Assembly (NCBI GenBank): GCA_009746045.1
Contig: RPFO01000016.1
Coordinates: 652,895-716,894 of the forward strand
Source: Mesostigma viride
Taxonomy: Eukaryota > Streptophyta > Mesostigmatophyceae > Mesostigmatales > Mesostigmataceae
Reading direction: 5' to 3'
Length of the DNA stretch: 64,000 bases
Notes under the pieces: model-generated
What the model was told of the DNA's origin: nothing
The model's database searches: none
Seen by the model: only the letters and a program-made list of their open reading frames with translations
Translations under genes and position numbers: made by a program
In this document: in pieces, positions 34,320 through 46,300 of the stretch
How the letters are laid out: each line of letters starts with the position of its first letter
How positions within the stretch are numbered: position 1 is the first letter of the stretch

Positions 34320-37300
34320 CGCGCGCGCGTGTGTGTGACCAGTTGAGAAAGTATAAGTGGGCCGAGGTCCACCCAGTGTTCTCAGTGGTGGAGACAAGAG
34401 GGAAAGATTTGGGAAAAAAATGTACAAACGATAGGGTTGATAAATTAAATTCAAAACAGCTTCGCATAATGTATATTAGCATGGGATTTGATGCTTTAAA
34501 ACGGATTGAAACAAGGGTTTTAGTATATTGCGATGCGGGTCTAAGCCAATGCATCTAGATCTGGTAAAATGGGTCCAAACAATTCAAAACAATTAATTCG
34601 TTAATTTACAGCAGGATGGCTCCAAACCATCGACGAACTAAAGCAGCACGACGGCTCCAAGCCATACTCTTAGACATAACTGCAAGCTAGACAATCGGCT
34701 CGTTACAAAAGCCTGTGATGTCCGTTACAGACAAAAGCGGTTATTGTCCGTTACAGACAATCCATGGTGGTATATAACTTGCCTGCCAGCTATCCAACAA
34801 ACCTGCAGAACGTAAACATTGTACCAATCACAACTGTGGTGGCCAGGGGGTAGCTGATTCTAAATGGCTGGCAGCTTCGGTCTTCAAGTCTGCCCAGTTA
34901 CGGATGACGTGGGCAATGCAGCCAGCACTAAGATGAATATTATTATGTCTTAAATCTCAACCTTCTGGCTGCATTGCCCACGTCATCCATAGACTTCAAC
35001 GATGAACTTTATTTGTTAGGTACCCGAATATTTTGATTGGTAGGCACCTAGACAAACAGACTCTCCACCTGTCTTGTGGCATAGGCCACCCAGGACCAAG
35101 CATGCTAACAGAAAAACATGCGAACTGCGGAGCAAACTCGCTGACGCCAAGGGACGTGTGATGGCCTTGCTACGATTGCGTACGATTCGAGATGCTAGTT
35201 AAAGCCAAGGCGCTGCAAATCCACAGCACTGGGCAGGGCGGGGCAAAAGGCATGGCTGCGGGGGATGGGGCAGGGGGACAGGTTTACCGACAACTAATTA
35301 AGTTATTACAAATCATTTCGATCAAAATATTCAAGAAGATACTTATCATTTCTATGGATAAAGTTTAAGGAAATACTGTAGGGGCGCGCACACGGGTCTG
35401 GCTGACAAGATGGTGCACAAAGGGGTTGGCCGGTTGCTCCAGTTGCAGACCGCCAGCACACCGGCTGGATCAAATATAATGTGATATTACTAACAAATCA
35501 AATAAGATTGATATCTAACAGTTCAACATAATATCCTCCAATATGATGCTGCTTAGATATCCTGTTGTGCTCCCATTCCGACACACCGGCTGGGCAGATC
35601 TGTAATGTGTGATCGTAATTAGCACTTCCGATTATCCTTACAGCCTGATACCTGAAATTGGAACGGATACCTGTCTGACATCCCGTCACGCTCACCAATA
35701 CCTGGCACTGACCGCCAGCACACCGGATGGATCTAACGCAATCTGTTATCCCATGATAAATGTTTGACATTGCATGATGGCCCTATACTACCATAGTACC
35801 AGTATAGTACACTAGTATAGTATAGTACCATAGTATACTATTATAGTATACTAGTATAGTACACCAGTATAGTATAGTACCATAGTACTAGTACTGTAGT
35901 AGTATACACTCTCCACACTACAGCCTCATGACATCGTCATACTCACGATACTTTCTACACTGTTTTCGCACGGCGGTCCCACTTGGCTCACCGATCTGCG
36001 GCACACTGGCTGGACGAACCGCGCGACAGCAGCCAGAAGACACCTGACACGACAAAGGTCAGGCGGGGCCCCGACAGATGTGAACCAACGATAAGGAACA
36101 GATATGAGACACGCTGTTAAGGACCTAAGCAATAAGCAGAAAGGAACAGATATGAGACACGCTGCTAAGGACCTAAGCAATAAGCAGAAAGGAACAGATA
36201 TGAGACACGCTGCTAAGGACCTAAGCAATAAACAGAAAGGAACAGATATGAGACACGCTGTAAAGGACCTAAGCAATAAACAGATACTAGAAGTAAGAAA
36301 CAAAGTCACATGAGATAAGAATGCTACAAGTGGGAAGTGGAAACAAAAAGGCACCTCAGCCAGGCACAAGCTCCAAGGGACGGGCCGACATTAATATAAT
36401 TTAACAAATTCAATACGCGATTATTTATCGCACGCCAACCCTTGTGAGCGATATAAGGGCAACGAACGAGTTGTAAGACGGGCAAACAGGACGATGTGCT
36501 AACAGGACAATGTGCTGACAGGACGATGTGCTAGCAGGACGACGGGCTAACAGAGCGACGTGCTAGCAGGACAATGTGCTCACAGGACGACGGGCTAACA
36601 GAGCGACGTGCTAGCAGGACAATGTGCTAACAGAGCGACGGGCTAACAGAGCGACGTGCTAGCAGGACAATGTGCTAACAGGACGACGGGCTAACAGAGC
36701 GACGTGCTAGCAGGACAATGTGCTAGCAGGACGACGGGCTAACAGAACGATGTGCTAACAGGACAATGTGCTAGCAGGACGACGGGCTAACAGAGCGACG
36801 TGCTAGCAGGACAATGTGCTAGCAGGACGACGGGCTAACAGAGCGACGTGCTAGCAGGACAATGTGCTCACAGGACGACGGGCTAACAGAGCGACGTGCT
36901 AGCAGGACAATGTGCTCACAGGACGACGGGCTAACAGAGCGACGTGCTAACAGGACAATGTGCTAACAGGACGACGGGCTAACAGAGCGACGTGCTAGCA
37001 GGACAATGTGCTCACAGGACGACGGCTAACAGAGCGACGTGCTAACAGGACAATGTGCTAACAGGACGACGGGCTAACAGAGCGACGTGCTAGCAGGACA
37101 ATGTGCTCACAGGACGACGGCTAACAGAGCGACGTGCTAACAGGACAATGTGCTCACAGGACGACGGGCTAACAGAGCGACGTGCTAGCAGGACAATGTG
37201 CTCACAGGACGACGGGCTAACAGAGCGACGGGCTAGCAGGACAATGTGCTAGCAGGACGCTGTGCTAGCAGAGCGACGTGCTAGCAGGACAATGTGCTCA

Positions 37301-40300
37301 CAGGACGACGGGCTAACAGAGCGACGTGCTAGCAGGACAATGTGCTCACAGGACGACGGGCTAACAGAGCGACGTGCTAGCAGGACAACGTGCTCACAGG
37401 ACGACGGGCTAACAGAGCGACGTGCTAGCAGGACAATGTGCTAACAGGACGACGGGCTAACAGAGCGACGTGCTAGCAGGACAATGTGCTCACAGGACGA
37501 CGGGCTAACAGAGCGACGGGCTAGCAGGACAATGTGCTCACAGGACGACGTGCTAACAGAGCGACGTGCTAGCAGGACAATGTGCTCACAGGACGACAGG
37601 CTAACAGAGCGACGTGCTAGCAGGACAATGTGCTCACAGGACGACGGGCTAACAGAACGACGTGCTAGCAGGACAATGTGCTAACAGGACGACGGGCTAA
37701 CAGAGCGACGTGCTAGCAGGACAATGTGCTCACAGGACGACGGGCTAACAGAGCGACGTGCTAGCAGGACAATGCGCACACAGGACAATGTGCTCACAGG
37801 ACGACGGGCTAACAGAACGACGTGCTAGCAGGACAATGTGCTAACAGGACGACGGGCTAACAGAGCGACGTGCTAGCAGGACAATGTGCTCACAGGACGA
37901 CGGGCTAACAGAGCGACGTGCTAGCAGGACAATGTGCACACAGGACGACGGGCTAACAGAGCGACGTGCTAGCAGGACAATGTGCTAACAGGACGACGGG
38001 CTAACAGAGCGACGTGCTAGCAGGACAATGTGCTCACAGGACGACGGGCTAACAGAGCGACGTGCTAGCAGGACAATGTGCTCACAGAACGACGGGCTAG
38101 CAGGACAATGTGCTCACAGGACGACGGGCTAACAGAGCGACGTGCTAGCAGGACAATGCGCACACAGGACAATGTGCTCACAGGACGACGGGCTAACAGA
38201 ACGACGTGCTAGCAGGACAATGTGCTAACAGGACGACGGGCTAACAGAGCGACGTGCTAGCAGGACAATGTGCTCACAGGACGACGGGCTAACAGAGCGA
38301 CGTGCTAGCAGGACAATGTGCACACAGGACGACGGGCTAACAGAGCGACGTGCTAGCAGGACAATGTGCTAGCAGGACGACGGGCTAACAGAGCGACGTG
38401 CTAGCAGGACAATGCGCTAACAGGACGACGGGCTAACAGAACCACGTGCTAGCAGGACAATGTGCTCACAGGACGACGGGCTAACAGAGCGACGGGCTAA
38501 CAGAGCGACGTGCTAGCAGGACAATGTGCTCACAGGACGACGGGCTAACAGAGCGACGTGCTAGCAGGACAGTGTGCTAACAGGACGACGGGCTAACAGA
38601 GCGACGTGCTAACAGGACAATGTGCTAACAGGACGACGGGCTAACAGAGCGACGGGCTAGCAGGACAATGTGCTCACAGGACAATGTGCTCACAGGACGA
38701 CGTGCTAGCAGGACAATGTGCTCACAGGACGACGGGCTAACAGAGCAACGTGCTAGCAGGACAATGTGCTAACAGAGCGACGTGCTAACAGGAGGACGGG
38801 CTAACAGAGCGACGTGCTAGCAGGACGACGTGCTAGCAGGACAATGTGCTCACAGGACAATGTGCTCACAGGACGACGGGCTAGCAGGACAATGTGCTCA
38901 CAGGACAATGTGCTCACAGGACGACGGGCTAGCAGGACAATGTGCTCACAGGACAATGTGCTCACAGGACGACGGGCTAACAGAGCGACGTGCTAGCAGG
39001 ACAATGTGCTAACAGGACGACGGGCTAACAGAGCGACGTGCTAGCAGGACAATGTGCTCACAGGACGACGGGCTAACAGAGCGACGTGCTAGCAGGACAA
39101 TGTGCACACAGGACGACGGGCTAACAGAGCGACGTGCTAGCAGGACAATGTGCTAACAGGACGACGGGCTAACAGAGCGACGGGCTAACAGAGCGACGTG
39201 CTAGCAGGACAATGTGCTCACAGGACGACGGGCTAACAGAGCGACGTGCTAGCAGGACAATGTGCGCACAGGACGACGTGCTAACAGAGCGACGTGCTAG
39301 CAGGACAATGTGCACACAGGACGACGGGCTAACAGAGCGACGTGCTAGCAGGACAATGTGCTAACAGGACGACGGGCTAACAGAGCGACGTGCTAGCAGG
39401 ACAATGTGCTCACAGGACGACGGGCTAACAGAGCGACGTGCTAGCAGGACAATGTGCGCACAGGACGACGGGCTAACAGAGCGACGGGCTAACAGAGCGA
39501 CGTGCTAGCAGGACAATGTGCTCACAGGACGACGGGCTAGCAGGACAATGTGCTAACAGGACGACGTGCTAGCAGGACAATGTGCTAACAGGATGACGGG
39601 CTAACAGAGCGACGTGCTAACAGGACAATGTGCTAACAGGACGACGGGCTAACAGAGCGACGGGCTAACAGAGCGACGTGCTAGCAGGACAATGTGCTCA
39701 CAGGACGACGGGCTAACAGAGCGACGTGCTAGCAGGACAATGTGCGCACAGGACGACGGGCTAACAGAGCGACGTGCTAGCAGGACGATGTGCTAGCAGG
39801 ACGACGGGCTAACAGAGCGACGTGCTAGCAGGACAATGTGCTCACAGGACGACGGGCTAACAGAGCGACGTGCTAGCAGGACAATGTGCGCACAGGACGA
39901 CGGGCTAACAGAGCGACGTGCTAGCAGGACAATGTGCTCACAGGACGACGGGCTAACAGAGCGACGTGCTAGCAGGACAATGTGCTAACAGGAGAGACAC
40001 TAACGCAAGCCAACCCTTTCCCAAGTCAACCCCAAGGCACGGGCCCGGATGCCAGCATCTTAGGTAGGCACGCTGATGGCACTCTGGACAGCTAGAGTTT
40101 CAATTCATTAGGCACATAGGAGGACACCGCACGTAGAGGGATTAGGCACACTGGAGAACGAAGAACAGCTTTGATGTTGTCTGCAAACTGGCCCAGCATA
40201 GTGTACCAGCAGCGCAGCACCAAGATAGGATAAGCAGGTTTGCACCAAGCTACGAAGCCCAGCATAGTGTACCTGCATCAATTCCACCGAGATACGGCGT

Positions 40301-43300
40301 ACAGCAAGCGGATGGTGGCACCCATGACAACCCAGAAAGTGATCTCGGGAGCACCCACCCACCCAACCTGCTGCTCCTCCGAGAGGGTTGGATTGTGAAA
40401 ATGTTGCAAGTGCCCTGCCTCCCGTGTTAGCGTCACAGGCAAATGCCCTTCATCCGATGCTGGCCGTGAGGTAAGCAAGCCACCCACGCATGGTCATAGC
40501 ACCACGTGCCAAAGGCAGGCCAGGAAGCTGAGGCCACGCTAGGTCACTGTATGCCTCACTAGGTCACTCTAGGCTATGCTAGGCCACACTAGGCCACAGT
40601 AGGTCACTCAAGGCCACACTAGGTCACTCTAGACCACTCTAGGCCACTCTACGCCACTCTACACAACTAGGCAACACTGTAGGCTATGCTAGGCCACACT
40701 AGGCCAAAGTAGGTCACTCTAGGCAACCCTCCAGGCTATGCTAGGCCCCTCTAGGCCCCTCTAGGCCACACTAGGCTCACTCTAGGCCACACTAGGTCAC
40801 TATAGGCCACTCTAGTCCACATGAGGCAGTCTAGTCCACTCTAGATGTTAGTCCGGGCAAGGGCAGGCTAGATGAGCTGTCAGACGTTCCGGGCCACTCT
40901 GCAGGTCATAAAAAAAGTAATTAAAGAATTGGTGAACGAATCAACTGTGGGTGAATGTTGGTAGAGCAACCAGGAGGGCGAGGAAGCCAAGCAATCAGCC
41001 CGTCAGCCCACCCACCATAGAAGAACATCCAGCGCCACATGCCGACTGTGATCCCCCAGAGCCAACGCGGGAGCGTCACCTGGCGCGCTGCCGGCACCCC
41101 GGCACTCTCCCTCTCCACCGATCAGCTCTCTGCGGGTCTCGTCACGGTCGCCACTTGTTTCCAAGCCATGAGGATGCTGGGATGCCTGCCTCTGCACGGG
41201 CTCTAAAGGATTCTTTAGCGGTAGCGTGCTGTCGCTTCGAGCATTTCCGCTCGCCTCGAAGAGGGTGTTCGCAAGTCCCGAGCCTGGTGTGGGCCCCACA
41301 CCCATCTGGGTCTTCTCATTACGGGGATTGTCCGGGCGTCGCCCAGAGGGGGACAGCAGGTACCGCCCCAGCCCTTGTCCCAGCAGGAAGAGTGCCCAGT
41401 ACCCTTCAGGCGCAAAGATGTAATGCATGAGAGTGTTTGGGATGACTTAGAGACATCAGCGTGCCATAGATGGGGGCATGAGGAGCATGGCGTCCAGTGA
41501 GGGGACAAGCATAAGAGGCATGCAAAAAATGACAAGGGGCAAGGGAAAGTTGGGGGGAAGTGGGCAAAAAAGGGGAAAACAAGGGGCGAGCGGAACAATA
41601 CCACCACTGCCCCAGGGCACTAAGGGCAGAAGTGAGCATCCTCAGCTTGGCTTGCCATGCCAGCTTGCCCAGTTGTACAAAACTTTCAACAAAGGTGCCA
41701 TTAAACCCATCACACCGCACGCTTGGGGCATTCAAACCCCACCTGGTATGCTGCCCATGCCCTCCTTGTTCCGGCTCAGCCAGCCAGGGCCCCGTTGCTC
41801 GGACAGCAGGGTCTCCCCCAGGGACGTCGCGGACAGCAGCAGCTGGTGGCCTGACAAGGTGAGTACCGTGGCGGCAAGCAACGCACCAACGGTGGATATT
41901 TCTCTGAGATGGATATTGACATGACTGACGGCGCTTGACAGCACACAGGACAGCTTCCATGGAGCGATACAAACAAGATCCCCCCCCCCCTCTTTCCCCC
42001 CCAAAGTCCTCCAAAGTCCCAAAAAGTTAGCTGCTTGTAGCATACTCTAAAAGTACATTCCATATCCCGTTGCTGGAAAATATCTGGGTCCACCATGCAC
42101 GAGACGCCGAGAAGAAACACGGAGAGGGTGCCTCGATGACCCATGCAAATAGGAACCTGGATGACCCATTCGAAGTTAGTGGGCGACTGCAAGGGCTGCA
42201 GCCCCATCCCATAAACAGCCAGCTTACCACACTAACAACAAGCTAAACCACCATTCTTTGGAGGCAGTCCCACCCCAACCCACCATGCTCAACCCTAAAA
42301 ATACCCTGCCCTATCAACATGAATCTCGCCATGACAAGAACGAGGCATTACCTGTCAGCACCGCCGTGCCGACAACGGGGGCCCACGTGACGGGCAGTGG
42401 TAGGAGGCCGTTCAGCAACACCACGGACGCCAGCGTGAAGAAAAAGTTCCAGTGCGTCCCGTACTCGGTTTCCACGTGCTGCGATGAAGCAAACAAAGCA
42501 CTTTTTTTTTGTATGTGACAGGCAGCAAGGGAACAGGGGGGCCACCAGCTGCCCGGTCACATAAGTGCCCCGCCAGGTATACTACCCTCCTGCACGGGTC
42601 GCCACGCCCGACATGGCATCCAACTCCTCACCAATAGGCTGGATTCCGGGTACCCCACGCACTACCCTAATCCTGCATCGGTTCCAATCACAATGACCAT
42701 GACATGGGTGGGTGGCCCCTACGACATGGCACCACACGACATGGGTGGGTGCATGCCGTATCGATCCTGCGTCGCACCTGGTACCCGCTGGCCTTGACCA
42801 TGGCGAAGCGAACGATGCCCAGGGCGACAAGTGGCGCGACCGCATGCAGCGTCTCCGCACGAGGCCTGTACGAGGATGTGGGCATGGAGGGGCGACCGTA
42901 TGCAAGTATAATAGGAGCCAGACAATCGCACGCGGTCACGAAGCAGCCTCCCCCCTGGATTCTTTGTCCTTTGTAGGTTGTAGCTCAATGGCTTTTGCTC
43001 TGCCACCTATGCACCATTCCAAGGGGCCATGGGCCGCAGGACCAGGAAATGGGGTCAACAAAGTGACCCGGTAAGGAAACAACAACGCAAGGCGGCCCTG
43101 ATGAATGCCAAGATGCTTATTACAAGCGCATGGCATATATACCTGTCATACGAAACGGGCTCTGTCTGACCCTATTGGCAGGCCCCGGCTGCAGCGTATG
43201 TGTTATTGACATGATGACTGGGGTCTTGGGGGGAGATATGTTCATGTGGTATCGCTGGGCGTGACTGTTGCCATGCGACATGCCTGCACCTCCTGTGCAT

Positions 43301-46300
43301 CTTCCCGGCAAGCGGGCGGAAGGGGCTGAAACGGCGGGGGATTCTGGACATAGATTGAATACCTAGTAGTAGAATAAAAGAAAACATACAAGTCATCGAA
43401 AAAAGAAAATATAGATTGAATGCCGGGAGCAAGGCTGGGTGTAAGTTGTAACTGCTGCGGCCATGCGGAGGCTCCTGTGAGCGTACGATGAGGATATGCT
43501 GAGGCTGTGCCCACCTGCTTGGCAGGCCGCGGGCCTCGCGGGAGACAACCGCGTTCGCCAGCACAAACGAGCCGACGCCGACGTCCATCTGGGGCCCGAG
43601 ACAAAGACAAGAAGACACGTACAAGCGAAACACAATGTGTTTATGGTGTCGTGACACAATGTTCTTACAGCATCGCAACACCATGGGTTTATGGCTTGGC
43701 CAAGCAAGCGACAAAACAGCTGAGCAACGCCGACGTCCATCTGGGGGTCGCCGCATGAGATACCAAGTCACAAGACATTCATGTGGGCAGTACGAACGCA
43801 GGAATTTCAAACGAGCATTCCAAACGGCTCGGCGACACATGCATTCCAAAACAGCGAGACATGCCTTCCAAACGAGAAAACCATTCAGCACGCATAGTTG
43901 ATGCGGATCTCGCGGGGGTGTAGCATGAAGGAGTTCTCGCGGGTTTGCACGGTGTGTGTGGAGCGGGGGATTTTCGGTGGATTTTTTAGGAGGAGACGAC
44001 TATGGTGAATGGTACTTTTGGGGTCGGAAAGCCTGACGGCCGTATACGGCTGATTGGGGACAACTGGCGTGGCAACATGCCACTACCAGATCCCATGCCC
44101 GCATTTTTACCACACCTTGGCGTGCTTTGCGATTTGCCCAAGCACGCCGGGGAGGATGTTTTTGGGGTCGTATCAGACTTGGATTCCTACTACAACATAC
44201 TCCGCCTGCCGACTTGGATGCGGCGGTACTGTGCCTGGCAGCCGGTGTGGTTGGATCTTGTGGGCCTTAGTGGGCCGCGTCGGAAGGTGTGGCCGTGGAT
44301 GTTGTGCTGGCCAATGGGAAACAAGCTGGCCGTCGCAGTGGCCCTGTGCGGGCACCAGTCTGTGCTCTACCACTGTGGCCCCAAGCCCCCGTTGGAGGCT
44401 GCTCGTGGCCTGAGCATCGACATGTCAGCACTGATGTTGGTGGCGGATGATGGCGAGGCGGGGCAGACTGTCCGGCTTAGGCTGGAGGAGGACCCTGCTG
44501 CGCCCCTGGAGCCCTCGCCCTGGTTCGCATTTCGGCAGGATCTGGAAGGTATGCATGCCGTTACGATCAATGACCTTCACCCACTGTACTTCGGTGGATG
44601 GAGTGAATCAGCAGCTAGATCGTGTTCAGGCTGCCTAGGCCGCTGTCGGGCTGGCGCAGAAGTCTGACAAGGTGGTACGGGCGACAACAGAATAGACTGG
44701 TGTGCAGGTGGTGGGTGTCATTCACCAGAGAGATGGAGACGTGGTGCCTGTTCCTGAGCGTGTGGTGGCAGTTATCACTGCTACTCATAGAATCTTGGAT
44801 CTCAGGTTTGCATAGTACCGCGGACTTAGTTCTGTGCTCGGAAAGTGGGTGTGGGTGCATCTGCTGTGCCGCCCCATGCTCTCGGTATGGTCTGAGACGT
44901 ATCAGCTGCCGCAGCAATGAACGCCTCCCTGCCTGGGCGCCGCTGGCGACTCCCTCAGGGGGCCCGCCGGGAGCTTCAGGCGGCGATCGACCTGGCCCCC
45001 TTTTTGAGGGCTGCCAGGGCGCGGCCCCTTTCTGACCGGGTCGTCGCAAGTGATGCGAGCAGCTCCGGCGGTGGGGTGGTCTACAGGGACCTGCCTGGGG
45101 CCGATTGTGCCCGGCTGGCCACCCGGCGCGAAGCGCGGGGGTGGCGGACGACAACCTTAACGTCTGGGTAGGACTGGGACCTGGAGCGCATGGAGGAGGG
45201 GGACTACAGCCTGCTGGACGGTGGCCACTGGCGTACGGCACTGTCCTACAGGTGGCGGGGGCAGCCTAACCACATCAACGTCAAGGAGGCGATTGCTGCG
45301 ACGCAGGGGGTCGAGTGGTCGTGCCGGACCGAGGCGTGTCGAGGTAAGCGAGTCGTCCGGCTCGTGGACTCTAGTGCTGTGGTGGGGGCGTTTGTCAGGG
45401 GGCGGTCGTCTTCCTACCGCCTCAACCAGCTGGTTCGGCGCTACTGCGCTCTGTCACTGGCTGGCGACATGCAGAGCCACTGGGTCCAGGTGGCTACCGA
45501 CCACAACCCAGTTGACAAAGCCAGTCGGCGTGGCGCTTGGATTCCTGACTTGACCCGGTGTGGTGACGTGCATCCCAACCCTGGGCCTGAGGGGGCGCGA
45601 TGCTCTCGGGACTTGGCACTTTTGGATGGCACAGCCAACCTTGTGTCGACCTTGCCAGCGTACCGGCGCGCGGTGGCTGTCTACGTAGCGTGGGCGCCAC
45701 CTGGCCCTGTCGACCCAGCTGACGCGGAAGCCATTTTCTGTGAGTGTATTTCTGCTGTCTACCATGCCAGAGGGAGGCGGAGCGTACCTTATGCCAGCAC
45801 GCCAAGGCCTGTCTGCACCTGTACTACGCCGACATTGTTCGGAATTGGGTACTGGCGGACCGCCTGCTAGCAGGCTGGCAGCGGCTTGTTCCGGCTGTCA
45901 GCCCTCCGCCTATGCCCTGGCGCCTTTGCTATTTCCCTGCCCTGTTGCTAGTTTCACGTCAACATGTGCATTTGAGCGCGTTGATCAGTATCGCTTTCCA
46001 GCAGTATTCACGCATTAGCGAGGCGCTAGGGCTGCGGGTTCGGGATGTGGCCCATCCTGGCCACCCTCTTCTCGAGCCAGGGCCCACGGTCGGTGCCCTT
46101 GTGCTGCGCAACCCCAAGACAGTCTGCCCAGGGGGCGGCCCAGCACGTCCTCGTCTGGGATCCACTTTCCTTGTGGCTCCTGCGACGTCTGACGGCTGGC
46201 CAGCCCCCGGATGCACTTCTTTTTCGGGGCTTAACGTACACTCGTACAGCCGGGCTAGGCAGCAGTGGGAGACAGCGCAGGCCCGCATGGGCATCCCGGG

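Noticed and set aside
33413-34454. Hydrophobic Tyr-Leu-Phe-Ile or Thr-His runs resembling membrane or His-rich proteins
   Set aside because: They are products of the (AAAT)n and (GT)n microsatellites; only the short PIG-W exons within are real.
35926-36369. 147-aa minus ORF with Leu/Cys-rich 16-residue repeats
   Set aside because: Derived from the 48-bp tandem repeat.
36482-39995. Open frames within the 16-bp satellite
   Set aside because: The 48-bp period is divisible by three, so frames stay open; the peptides are simple repeats.
36482-39995. CRISPR array
   Set aside because: Units are contiguous 16-mers without unique spacers, and the context is eukaryotic.
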